From positions 1,949,501-2,013,500 of the forward strand of contig NZ_JAPZBC010000001.1 in assembly GCF_027460265.1 (NCBI RefSeq): a stretch of 64,000 nucleotides of DNA, written 5' to 3'. The notes under the pieces were generated by a model. That model was not told where the DNA came from, searched no databases, and saw only the letters and a program-made list of their open reading frames with translations. The translations under genes and the position numbers were made by a program. This DNA is from Streptomyces sp. WMMC940. GTDB taxonomy: Bacteria > Actinomycetota > Actinomycetes > Streptomycetales > Streptomycetaceae. This document shows, in pieces, positions 9,823-18,708 of this stretch (within the stretch, counting starts at the first letter, position 1; each line of letters begins with the position of its first letter).

Positions 9823-11034
9823 ATGACCATTCAAGAAGAGACAGGCACCCCCGTCGCGCCGCAGAAGCCGGCGTCCCCGGCCCGGGGATGGCTGGGTGTG
9901 GCCGCCATCACCGCAAGTCTGTTCGTCTTCCTCACCACCGAACTGATGCCGATCGGCCTGCTCACCCCGCTCAGTGAGAGCCTCCACGTCTCCGTGGGCG
10001 CGGCCGGCCTCATGGTCACGGCGCAGGGTGTCGCGGCCGGTCTCGGCGTGCCGTTCATCGTGGCGTGGACGCGGCGCGTCAACCGGCGCCGGCTGCTGAC
10101 CACGCTGCTGGCCGTCCTGACCGTCGGCAACCTGGTCACCTCGATCGCCCCGAACTACCCGCTGATCCTGTGCACCCGCCTGCTCATGGGCTTCGCCAGC
10201 GGCGTCTTCTGGGCCATCGGCGTCAGCATGGCCATGCGCATCGTCCCCGAGAAGCACGCCAACCGGGCCGCCGCCGTCGTGATGTCCGGCATCTCGATCG
10301 CCACCGTCGTCGGCATCCCGCTCGGCACCCTGCTGGAGAGCGCCGGCGACTGGCGCGCCACCTTCCTCATCTGGGCCGGCCTCAGCGCCCTGGTGTTCCT
10401 CGCGGTCGCCTTCACGATCCCGTCACTGCCGTCGGCCAACGCGGTCCCGGTCCGCGAGGTCTTCGGACTGCCCGTCAGGAACGTGCCGCTGCGCGTGGTC
10501 CTGGTCATGGTCGTCCTCTTCGTCCTCGGCCACTTCGGTGCCTACACCTTCGTCCGTCCCTACCTGGAGGAAAGTGCGTCCGCCACCGTCGGCTTCATCA
10601 CCGTCGTCCTCGTCGTCTTCGGTATCGGCGGCGCGATCGGCAACTTCATCGGCGGCCGGACCGTCAACAAGAGCCTGCGGGGCAGCTTCATCGTGGGCGG
10701 CCTGGTCCTGATCGGCGCACTCGTCATGCTGCTGACCGCCGGCACGAACGACATCGGCGTGATCGCCGCCATGGTCCTGTGGGGCCTCGCCTTCGGTGTC
10801 GTCCAGCTCAGCCAGATCAACATGACGCTCGCGGCGGCTCCCGAGACCTTCGAGGCCGCGATGTCGCTCAACACCATGGCCTACAACACCTGCATCGCCC
10901 TGGGTGCCCTCATCGGCGGCCTGTTCGCCGACCACCTGGGCGTCCCGAGCGTCATTCGGTTCGGCATCGTCCTGGTGGCTCTCGCCGTGATCCTGCGCGC
11001 CGCGACCGGCCGCCGGACCACGCCTGCGGGCTGA
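9823..11034 (+). CDS. MFS transporter, DHA1 drug/arabinose-efflux type
   Basis: A 403-residue inner-membrane protein with about twelve hydrophobic segments. The N-terminal TELMPIGLLTPLSESLHVS and the R-rich loop after TM2 (WTRRVNRRRLLTTLL) are typical of the AraJ/CmlR-like DHA1 group, which exports drugs or sugars by proton antiport. The ATG at 9823 is preceded by GGAGAG at about five bases; the open frame extends further upstream without support. It lies behind the nitroreductase relic and is divergent from the LysR gene, which may regulate it. Confidence 0.9.
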   Translation: MTIQEETGTPVAPQKPASPARGWLGVAAITASLFVFLTTELMPIGLLTPLSESLHVSVGAAGLMVTAQGVAAGLGVPFIVAWTRRVNRRRLLTTLLAVLTVGNLVTSIAPNYPLILCTRLLMGFASGVFWAIGVSMAMRIVPEKHANRAAAVVMSGISIATVVGIPLGTLLESAGDWRATFLIWAGLSALVFLAVAFTIPSLPSANAVPVREVFGLPVRNVPLRVVLVMVVLFVLGHFGAYTFVRPYLEESASATVGFITVVLVVFGIGGAIGNFIGGRTVNKSLRGSFIVGGLVLIGALVMLLTAGTNDIGVIAAMVLWGLAFGVVQLSQINMTLAAAPETFEAAMSLNTMAYNTCIALGALIGGLFADHLGVPSVIRFGIVLVALAVILRAATGRRTTPAG

Positions 11035-11240
11035 CCTCATCCCTCCAGGCAATCCCTTGCTCCGGCAGCCGGACGTCCGCTCCGCGTCGCCGCCGGCCGG
11101 GTTGATCCCCGGCACGGGCTCCGTCCCCGACGAGGCGGCGGTCCATGCCCTGCTGCACCGTCCGACCCGGCGCACCCGACGCGGCCGAGAACCACCGGGG
11201 TCCGGAGGTCGTTCGCCGGTCGGACGGGATGCAAAGGGGA

Positions 11241-11273
11241 CGGCCGGAGCCCCCGCACAGTGGGCTCCGGCCG
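11241..11273 (-). terminator. Hairpin terminator after the aldehyde dehydrogenase gene
   Basis: A perfect 12-bp stem, CGGCCGGAGCCC paired with GGGCTCCGGCCG, with a nine-base loop. It lies about 16 bp past the aldehyde dehydrogenase stop and may also serve the convergent MFS gene. Confidence 0.7.
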
Positions 11274-11288
11274 CCGGTCGGGGAGGTA

Positions 11289-12734
11289 CTACAGAGCGAG
11301 CCCGGTGAGGACCAGCACCCGCTCGTACGTGTAGTCGTCCATCGCGAACTTCACGCCCTCGCGGCCGACGCCGGACTGCTTGGCACCGCCGTAGGGCATC
11401 TGGTCGGCACGGTAGGACGGCACGTCGCCGACGATCACGCCACCGACCTCCAGTTCCCGATGGGCACGGAACGCGGTCTGCAGGTCGTGGGTGAACACGC
11501 CTGCCTGGAGGCCGTACTTGGAGCTGTTGACCGCCGCGAAGGCCTCGGCCTCGCCGTCGACGCTCTGGACGGTGAGGACCGGCCCGAAGACCTCCTCGCA
11601 GGCGAGGGTGGCGTGCGCCGGAACCCCGGTGAGCACGGTCGGGGCGTAGGAGGCGCCGTCGCGCTTGCCACCGGTGTGGAGCAGGGCACCGGCCTCGACC
11701 GCCTCGTCGACCCAGGACTCGACGCGCTTGGCGGCGTCCTCGCTGACCAGCGGGCCGACGTCGGTGGACGGGTCCGACGGGTCTCCGGTGTTCTGCGCCT
11801 CGACCGCGGCGACGATCCTCGGCAGCAGCCGGTCGTACACCGAGGCGTCGGCGATCACGCGCTGCACGGAGATGCAGGACTGGCCGCCCTGGTAGTTGGA
11901 GAAGGTGGCGATACGGGTCGCCGCCCAGTCCAGGTCCTCCTCGGAGGCGAAGTCGGCGAGGACGACGGCCGCGCCGTTGCCGCCGAGTTCCAGGGTGCAG
12001 TGCTTGCGCGGCACCGAGTCCATGATCGCGTAGCCGACCTTGTCGGAGCCCGTGAAGGAGATGACCGGGAGGCGCTCGTCCTGGACGAGGGCGGGCATCT
12101 TGTCGTTCGGGACCGGCAGCACCGACCAGGAGCCGGTGGGCAGCTCGGTCTCGGCGAGCAGCTCGCCGAGGACCAGACCGGACAGCGGGGTGGCCGGAGC
12201 GGGCTTGAGGATGATCGGCGCGCCGACGGCGATGGCCGGGGCGATCTTGTGGGCGCACAGGTTCAGCGGGAAGTTGAACGGCGCGATCCCGAGGACGACG
12301 CCCTTCGGGAAGCGGCGGGTGAGGGCGAGGCGCCCCTGGCCGCCGGCGTCCGTGTCGAGGCGCTGGGCCTCGCCGCCGTTGAACCGACGGGCCTCCTCGG
12401 CGGCGAACCGGAAGACGGAGACCGCACGGCCGACCTCGCCGCGGGCCCACTTGACGGGCTTGCCGTTCTCGGCGGAGATCAGCTGGGCGATCTCCTCGGT
12501 GCGCTCGACGAGGCGCCGGGAGACATGGTCGAGGGCGGCGGCGCGGACATGGGCCGGGGTCGCGGCGAACTCGTCCACGACGGCGTGGGCGGCGGCAACG
12601 GCCTCCTCGACCTGAGCGTCGGTCGGGACGGCGACCGTGCCGACGGGACGGCCGTCCCAGGGGGAGGTCACGTCGAAGGTCGTCTCGCCGGTGGCCTGGC
12701 GGCCGGCGAGCCAGAAGGCGTGGGTGGAAGTCAT
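11289..12734 (-). CDS. NAD(P)-dependent aldehyde dehydrogenase family protein
   Basis: A 481-residue aldehyde dehydrogenase. The catalytic cysteine is in NYQGGQSCISVQRV, the general-base glutamate in CTLELGGNGAAVVL, and the coenzyme-site run in FNFPLNLCAHKIAPAIAVGA. These motifs put it near the phosphorylating or lactaldehyde-type branch (FNFPLN in place of WNFP) and away from the betaine or aminobutyraldehyde branch seen twice later in the window. The substrate is not known. The ATG at 12734 begins the conserved part. It is monocistronic, followed by a strong hairpin. Confidence 0.9.
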   Translation of the reverse strand: MTSTHAFWLAGRQATGETTFDVTSPWDGRPVGTVAVPTDAQVEEAVAAAHAVVDEFAATPAHVRAAALDHVSRRLVERTEEIAQLISAENGKPVKWARGEVGRAVSVFRFAAEEARRFNGGEAQRLDTDAGGQGRLALTRRFPKGVVLGIAPFNFPLNLCAHKIAPAIAVGAPIILKPAPATPLSGLVLGELLAETELPTGSWSVLPVPNDKMPALVQDERLPVISFTGSDKVGYAIMDSVPRKHCTLELGGNGAAVVLADFASEEDLDWAATRIATFSNYQGGQSCISVQRVIADASVYDRLLPRIVAAVEAQNTGDPSDPSTDVGPLVSEDAAKRVESWVDEAVEAGALLHTGGKRDGASYAPTVLTGVPAHATLACEEVFGPVLTVQSVDGEAEAFAAVNSSKYGLQAGVFTHDLQTAFRAHRELEVGGVIVGDVPSYRADQMPYGGAKQSGVGREGVKFAMDDYTYERVLVLTGLAL

Positions 12735-12909
12735 TTGGGGGTCCCGGCCCTTCCGAAGTAGTGGGTTGCCTCTTCTCACACGTTAGGGCGGCCGGGCCGG
12801 AACGTGGGTTGTCCGCGTTGGAGTGGTCGACCGGTTCGCCCTGCCGCTTTGGCGAGTGCGCGGGTCTCCGGTCGCCCGCCGCACCGGGATGGGCGGGGCT
12901 CGGCAGGTG

Positions 12910-14016
12910 TCAGCGGCGGCGTTCGGTACTGACGATCAGGCAGACGCCGGCCACGACGACCGCGCCGCCGACGGCGATCGGCCAGGTCAGCCGCTCCCCG
13001 AGGATCAGCGCGCCGAGGAGTACGGCGACGACCGGGTTGACGTAGGCGTAGGTGGCCACGAGCGAGAGCGGGGCGGAGTGCAGCAGCCAGGCGTACGCCG
13101 TGAACGCGATCAGCGAGCCGAAGACGACGAGGTAGGCGAGGGCGGTCCAGGAGCGGCCGGACACCTCGGCGAGCACGAAGCCCCGCTGTTCACCGCGGCC
13201 CAACCCGACGAGCAGACAGCCGATGCCGCCCGCGACCATCTCGTAGGCGCTCGCCGCGAACGGGTCGGCCGGCATGGGGATACGGGAGGAGGAGAAAGAG
13301 CCCACCGCCCACATGACGGTCCCGGCGATCACGGTCAGCACGCCCCAGAGGCGGACGTCGCCGCTCAGCCCCGGCAGGGTCAGCACGGCGAGCCCCGCGA
13401 GCCCGAGGAGGACACCGCCGTACGCTCCGGTGCCGGGTCGCTCGCCGGACGCCCTCCGCAGCACGACGACCCAGGCCGGGACGACGGCTACCAGCAGGGC
13501 GGCGAGTCCGGAGGGGACGGCCGTCTCGGCGAGGACCACGAGCCCGTTGCCGCCGAGGAGCAGCAGCAGCCCGACCACGGCGGCGGAGACCAGCTGGGCG
13601 CGGGTGGCACGCAGCGCGGACGGTCCCCGGCGCCAGGCGACGATCGCGGCGAGGAGCAGCCCGGCGACGACGAACCGCGCTCCGGCCGACAGGAACGGCG
13701 GCATGGTCTCCACGGCCACGCGGATGCCGAGGTACGTGGACCCCCACACGACGTAGACGATGGCGAGCGCCGCCCAGACCGGCCCTGACGTCCGGCGGCC
13801 GGACGCGGGCCCGAAGCCGGAGTCGGCGGCGGGCGCGGAACCGGGTTCGGAGAGGAGGGCGGCCACGGGGCCGGCGCCGCGTTCCGCGCCCGTTCCCGTG
13901 CCGGGCGGGGTGCCGGCCGCGGTGGCGGGCCCGGCCGGGGGGCTGCTCGCGCCGGGCGAGCCGGGAGTGGGGGCTCCGGGAGTGGGGTTGCCGGCGTCTG
14001 CCGCGGGTTGTGTCAT
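12910..14016 (-). CDS. EamA family (DMT superfamily) membrane transporter
   Basis: A 368-residue protein with a proline- and glycine-rich cytoplasmic N-terminus of about 70 residues followed by ten hydrophobic segments arranged as two EamA repeats. The first repeat starts VWAALAIVYVVWGSTYLGIR and the second has the matching AYVNPVVAVLLGALILGE. Family members export amino acids or metabolites. The ATG at 14016 has GAAGGA three bases upstream, which is close but the only plausible site. The long N-terminal extension is the only unusual feature. Confidence 0.88.
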   Translation of the reverse strand: MTQPAADAGNPTPGAPTPGSPGASSPPAGPATAAGTPPGTGTGAERGAGPVAALLSEPGSAPAADSGFGPASGRRTSGPVWAALAIVYVVWGSTYLGIRVAVETMPPFLSAGARFVVAGLLLAAIVAWRRGPSALRATRAQLVSAAVVGLLLLLGGNGLVVLAETAVPSGLAALLVAVVPAWVVVLRRASGERPGTGAYGGVLLGLAGLAVLTLPGLSGDVRLWGVLTVIAGTVMWAVGSFSSSRIPMPADPFAASAYEMVAGGIGCLLVGLGRGEQRGFVLAEVSGRSWTALAYLVVFGSLIAFTAYAWLLHSAPLSLVATYAYVNPVVAVLLGALILGERLTWPIAVGGAVVVAGVCLIVSTERRR

Positions 14017-14353
14017 CGGTCCTTCCCGTCTCGTGGACGGCCGGACGGATGCCCCCGCCCGACTGGTGATCACGAGGGAGGACCCTAGGCAGTTCGAGGA
14101 CCGAACACCATGTTTTCTGCCCGAATTCGGGCAGCGCAGGGGGAATTTCTCCGGCTGGATCGTGTGGCAGGGCGGTCTGCGTGCCGCCGGCCCCCTGGCT
14201 GGGCGTCTCCACGGGACGGCGGTCGGGGCCGGCGGCCGAGGGGGCCGCCGGCCCCGACCTCCGTCCCGGGACCGGCTCGGTGCCCCGGGGGGCGGGGACG
14301 TCGGCTCCGGGCAGGGGCGCGGGAGATCGGCTCCGGGCGGGGTCGCGGACGGC

Positions 14354-15940
14354 TCAACGGCTCAGCGGCGGTTCCGGGGCCGGAGCCGGCAGCGGGGTCT
14401 CGGTCGCCTTCAGGGCCAGCCAGAGTTCCATGCGCACGTCCGGATCGTCCAGGGAGCGGCCGAGGATCTCCTCCACGCGCCGCATGCGGTAGCGCAGGGT
14501 GTGGCGGTGGACACCCAGGTCGGCCGCGGCCGCGTCCCACTGGCCGTGTCGGGAGAGCCAGGCGCGCAGGGAGGCCACGAGGTCGCCGCGGCCGGTCGCG
14601 TCGTGCTCCCGCAGGGCTCGCAGCATTCCGTCGGCGAAGGCGCGCACCGCGTCGTCCGCGAGCAGCGGCAGCACGGAGCCCGCCGCGAGCTCCTCGTGCT
14701 CGACGAGCGCCCTGCCCCGCCTGCGGGCGACGGAGAGGGCCTGCTCGGCCTGCTTGTACGCCGTGGCGGCCGCGATCGGGCCGGCCGGCGCGGACATGCC
14801 GACGGCCACCCCCGCCTCCTCCGTCTCGCGTTCGGTGTACGGCTCGCACGCGAGCGCGACCGCTCCCCCGTCGGCGGCGAGGACCACGAGCCTGCCGTCG
14901 CTCTCCCACACGGTGAGCACGGACTCACCGGCCCGGGAGGCGGCGGCCTCCAGCGCTTCGGCGAAGGCGTGCGCGGGGTGCTCGGCCGCGGGGTCCGGTT
15001 CGCCGGACGGTTCGGCGATGAGCAGCCGGAACGGAGCGTCCAGAAGCCCTCCGTACAGGTCCCCGGCGACCGTCCTGGCGTGATCAGGCAGGCCCGAGAG
15101 CATCATCCTCAGCACCGCCGCGCCGAGCCGCTGCTCGGCGGCCTGCAGCGAGCGCGATCGTTCCGTGGTGAGGGTCAACAGGGCCACCGCGGAGTGCACG
15201 GCGTAGCGCTCGGCGGTGCCGAGCGGCGCTCCGGTGCCGACCGCGAGCGCGCCGCGGACCCGCCTACCCGTGCCCAGCGACTGGAGTTCGACGCGGTCCT
15301 CCGTACCGCCGACGACCGCGCTGGCGGGAGCGGGGCGCTCCCGCAGGCGCTCCACGTCGCCCGTGAGCCGCGCCGCGCGCCGGACGGCCCATTCGGGCGC
15401 GGCGGCGACGACGGCACCGGAGGCGTCGTAGAGCGCGGCCCAGCCGTCCACGTGGGCGGCGAGCCTCGCGAGCAGGGCCGCGGGGCCCTCGGCGAGCGCG
15501 GCGCGCGTCAGCTCGCGCTGGGCCTCGAAGCCGGCGGTGACGGCTCGGTACTGATCGGCCGCGATGGCCGCGGAGACCGCCTTGCTGATGGCCAGGAAAG
15601 GCGTGCGCCGTGGCACTTCGAGAAGGGGGAAGTCCTCGGCCTCGGCCGCCTCCAGCAGCGCGTCCGGGACGTCGTCGTAGTTGACCCCGACGGCGAAGCC
15701 CAGTCCGGCGACGCCCGCCCCCGCGAGCCGCCGCACATAGCGGCGCATCGCCTCCCGGTCGGCGGCGTCGAGGGTCATCGCGGTGACGAGCAGCAGCTCG
15801 CCGCCCTCCATGTACGGCACGGGGTCCGCCAGCTCGCTGGCGTGCACCCAGCGCACGGGGGTACCCAGACGGTCCTCCCCGGCGCGGACGGCCAGCTTGA
15901 GCGCGGAGTGCTGGACGAGGGAAGCGAGGGTGACCGGCAT
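14354..15940 (-). CDS. PucR family transcriptional regulator
   Basis: A 528-residue regulator. Residues about 1-120 are the PucR N-terminal domain (MPVTLASLVQHSALKLAVRA, GGELLLVTAM, GVAGLGFAVGV). A GGDEF-like central segment follows, and the C-terminus carries the PucR helix-turn-helix (LRAWLSRHGQWDAAAADLGV, then HTLRYRMRRVEEILGR). PucR proteins in actinobacteria control purine or amine catabolism. The nearest catabolic gene is gabT, about 2.8 kb away on the other strand, so it may control GABA use. The ATG at 15940 starts the conserved domain. Confidence 0.88.
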   Translation of the reverse strand: MPVTLASLVQHSALKLAVRAGEDRLGTPVRWVHASELADPVPYMEGGELLLVTAMTLDAADREAMRRYVRRLAGAGVAGLGFAVGVNYDDVPDALLEAAEAEDFPLLEVPRRTPFLAISKAVSAAIAADQYRAVTAGFEAQRELTRAALAEGPAALLARLAAHVDGWAALYDASGAVVAAAPEWAVRRAARLTGDVERLRERPAPASAVVGGTEDRVELQSLGTGRRVRGALAVGTGAPLGTAERYAVHSAVALLTLTTERSRSLQAAEQRLGAAVLRMMLSGLPDHARTVAGDLYGGLLDAPFRLLIAEPSGEPDPAAEHPAHAFAEALEAAASRAGESVLTVWESDGRLVVLAADGGAVALACEPYTERETEEAGVAVGMSAPAGPIAAATAYKQAEQALSVARRRGRALVEHEELAAGSVLPLLADDAVRAFADGMLRALREHDATGRGDLVASLRAWLSRHGQWDAAAADLGVHRHTLRYRMRRVEEILGRSLDDPDVRMELWLALKATETPLPAPAPEPPLSR

Positions 15941-16042
15941 GGGACCGCGGACTTTCGGCAGAGGGTGGATGCTTCTGGGCCTATTTTGCCGTCCCGTATG
16001 AACGGCGTAGCTCGATTCTGCCACCGCGTACGGTTACCCGGC

Positions 16043-18178
16043 TCAGTTCCGCATATCCACCAGGAGGGGCGGTGTGCGCTCGCCGCGGACCGACGTCAGG
16101 GAGAGCACGGCGTGCCCGGCCGGCACGAAGTGCGCCAGCTCGGACGCCGACCAGCGCTCCCGCTCGACCTCACGCACCGTCACCGCCTCGGCCGTCGCGG
16201 CCCTGCCCGTCACGACCCGGCGCATGAAGTGCAGCGCCTTGGTCAGCGGCTCGTCGGAGACGATCTGCCGGTTGGTCACGTCCTTGGTCTGGACCCATTC
16301 CTTGCCCCAGGACTCGGCGAACCGGCCGCCGTCCCACGCCCCGAGCCCGGCGAACGCCATCCGGCATCCGACGGCACCCAGCAGCGGCCCCCGCAACGCC
16401 TCCGGCACGTCCTCCAGGGTCCGCAGCGTCAGCACCACCCCGGCGTGCGCGGAGCGCAGCCGCTGTACGGCCCTGACGGAGTCGGGGGTGACCGTGTGGG
16501 TGGCGTCGTCCAGAACCAGGCAGGCGAACAGCGAGCGGTCCGAGCGGCTGAGAGCGGCCTCGGTGAACTGGGCGAGGACGAGCCGGGCGATGATCCGTGA
16601 CGCCTCGGCGTGACCGCGTTCCGGGAGGTCGATCCGCACCCTCAGCGGGTGCTCGACGGCCCGCAGCGAGAACTGCCGGCCGGGCGCGCCGGTGCGGAAG
16701 AACCCGGCGAACGCCGGCCGGTCGAGGTATGCGATCCGCTCCGCGAGCAGCACCCCGATGTCGTCGGCGCGCTCCGACTGCCGTGCCCGCGCGTCCAGTT
16801 CCCTCAGTTGCGACGTCTCGCCCGCGGCCTGCAGGGCGGCACGCAGCCCGTCCAGCGCCCCGGGCACGCCACCGAGGAGGTCGCGCAGTTCGGGCACCGC
16901 GGGGAAACGGCCGTGGACGCCGCGGTACGGCCCGATGAGCTGCGCGAGGGCGGTGGCGGCCCGCCGGCCGTCGGCCGAAAGGTCCCCGACGAGCGCCTCG
17001 GCGAGGGTCCGGGCGGCCTCGTCGGGGTCGTCGCTGCCGCCGTAGAGGTCGAGGTCGTGTGTGGACTCCGGCCGGCCGGGGGCGATGACCAGGTCGAACG
17101 CTTCGTCGGGGGCGAGCGCCGTGCCGTGCGCGGTGACGGCGACGACGGCGGCACGGTTCGCCAGCGCCTGCAGGCACATGGCCTCCACCACGGGTCGCAC
17201 GAGCCGCACGGTCTTCCCCGACCCGGACGGCCCGACGGCGAGCAGCGAGGTGCCGAGCAGCGCGGGTTCCAGAGCGACTCCGGTGGTGCGGCGGGCGTAG
17301 GGGTTGCGGGGGTGGTCGGCGGCGGTGCCGATCCTGACCTGGTTCACGGCGAGGTCGTGCACGGCGGTGCGCACCGGCAGATCCCTCGCCCCGGAGGGAT
17401 GTACGAACGCACCGGCTCCAAGCCGCTCCACATCGTCCGAGAATGCACTCAACCGCTTCGGGTCGGCTTCGACGGAGTACCAGGCACGCCGGATCCGCGC
17501 GTAGTCGACATCGTTCATCCGCCCGGCCCGGACCTCCTCGGCCAGCCGTTCGGCGACGACGGACTGCCCCACCCGGCGCAGCTGGGGCCACTCGGTCGGG
17601 TCGTCGGGCCCGCCCGGCAGGACGGGGGCAGGGTCGGACGACGTTCCCCGTGGGCGGAAGGCCCTTACCGAGGGCAGCAGAAAGCGGCGGCCGATCTCCG
17701 GCCAATTGCCGAGGCGGCCGAAGAAGACCACCATTCCCACGATCAGCAGCGCGTCGACGGCCCATCCGATCACACCCTTGATCGCGGCGTTGTCGGAGAG
17801 TTTGACCAGCGCTCCGGCCCAGAAGTGCGGGTCCAGCCAGTACGGAATGTAGTAGTTGTCGTACAGCGACCAGAGCAAGAGCGCACAGAGCGACGAGATC
17901 AGCGCACCCGTGAAGAGCCGCCGCGCCGGGACGAGCTCCGGCTCCTCCGCCGGGCGCGGCCGGTGCCCCAGCCGCCAGACGCCCGGTTCGGCGTCGGGCC
18001 GCGGGGTGCGCAGCCAGTCGGCGACGGAGGCGCGGGACGGCACCGGCGGGACGGCGGACGGCATCGGTGGGGCGGCGGACGGCATCGGTGGTGGGCCCGC
18101 GGGACGCGGGACGGGCCGTGCGCTGCCGGTGCCGCCGGATCGGGCTCCGCGTGCGTCGTACGTACCTTCGGTCTCCAT
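16043..18178 (-). CDS. Membrane-anchored ATPase, TraG/VirD4-FtsK-like
   Basis: A 711-residue protein. The first 90 residues are proline-rich with repeats of PPMPSA. Two hydrophobic segments follow (about 88-108 and 133-153). A P-loop ATPase domain starts with GPSGSGKT near residue 315, and a Walker B candidate is FACLVLDDATH near residue 570. The plan resembles coupling-type ATPases, but no other secretion or conjugation gene is nearby. It appears to be a conserved Streptomyces chromosomal gene next to pucR and gabT. The function is not known. Confidence 0.75.
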   Translation of the reverse strand: METEGTYDARGARSGGTGSARPVPRPAGPPPMPSAAPPMPSAVPPVPSRASVADWLRTPRPDAEPGVWRLGHRPRPAEEPELVPARRLFTGALISSLCALLLWSLYDNYYIPYWLDPHFWAGALVKLSDNAAIKGVIGWAVDALLIVGMVVFFGRLGNWPEIGRRFLLPSVRAFRPRGTSSDPAPVLPGGPDDPTEWPQLRRVGQSVVAERLAEEVRAGRMNDVDYARIRRAWYSVEADPKRLSAFSDDVERLGAGAFVHPSGARDLPVRTAVHDLAVNQVRIGTAADHPRNPYARRTTGVALEPALLGTSLLAVGPSGSGKTVRLVRPVVEAMCLQALANRAAVVAVTAHGTALAPDEAFDLVIAPGRPESTHDLDLYGGSDDPDEAARTLAEALVGDLSADGRRAATALAQLIGPYRGVHGRFPAVPELRDLLGGVPGALDGLRAALQAAGETSQLRELDARARQSERADDIGVLLAERIAYLDRPAFAGFFRTGAPGRQFSLRAVEHPLRVRIDLPERGHAEASRIIARLVLAQFTEAALSRSDRSLFACLVLDDATHTVTPDSVRAVQRLRSAHAGVVLTLRTLEDVPEALRGPLLGAVGCRMAFAGLGAWDGGRFAESWGKEWVQTKDVTNRQIVSDEPLTKALHFMRRVVTGRAATAEAVTVREVERERWSASELAHFVPAGHAVLSLTSVRGERTPPLLVDMRN

Positions 18179-18708
18179 GAACCCCTGCCCCCTGACCAGC
18201 CAGGTCCGCGCGTCTGTGCCACCGTCAATCTAGTGCCCGCCGCCGGGGAGTTCAGCGATCCCGCACCGCGAGCGCGGCGGCCGGTGCGCACGGCCGGGGG
18301 CGGGACCCGAAGTCGCGGGCGGGACCTGCGGGGAAGCGGCCACGGCTCGGCCCGCGCGTCGCCCGCACCGCGGTCCGGGCCCGCCCGCTCCTCCACGCCT
18401 CCCGGCCGGGCCCCCCTCGGCGGCAACTCCCGGCAGGGTGCTACCGGCCGCCCCGCGCCCCGGGGCGCCCCGGCCGGGCACTCCTGCCCGGCCCTGCGCC
18501 GGAACCGCGCTCCGAGGCGCCGCACGTCCGTACCCGCCTGCCACCCCGAACCGCGCGCACCCGCACCCCGCCGGTATCCGGCTCTATGTCCGTCACGGAC
18601 AAGGACACGCCCCCACCACTACCGAACGGAGCATGCCGGACCCCCCGACCCGGACCTAGCCTGCGAAGAAGGAAGAAGTGCGTCCGGAAACACCCCCCAG
18701 GAGCCCTC
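18179..18708. other. Intergenic region between the membrane ATPase gene and gabT
   Basis: About 530 bp between divergent genes. Open frames on both strands here have no recognisable protein character. It contains the near-perfect palindrome at 18587-18601 and must hold both promoters. A ribosome site (CAGGAG) precedes gabT. No RNA gene is recognised. Confidence 0.5.
18587..18601. promoter_or_regulatory. Palindromic operator candidate upstream of gabT
   Basis: TGTCCGTCACGGACA is a perfect inverted repeat with seven-base arms around one central base, about 108 bp before the gabT start. It is a reasonable site for a dimeric regulator such as the PucR or Lrp proteins encoded nearby. This is inference from symmetry. 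Confidence 0.4.

Noticed and set aside
16043..18178. Membrane ATPase as evidence of an integrated conjugative element
   Set aside because: No integrase, relaxase, replication gene, attachment site or tRNA is nearby, and base composition is like that of the neighbours.
18230..18544. Leftward open frame in the gabT upstream region
   Set aside because: It is rich in G, R and P with no recognisable domain and lies in a divergent promoter region.
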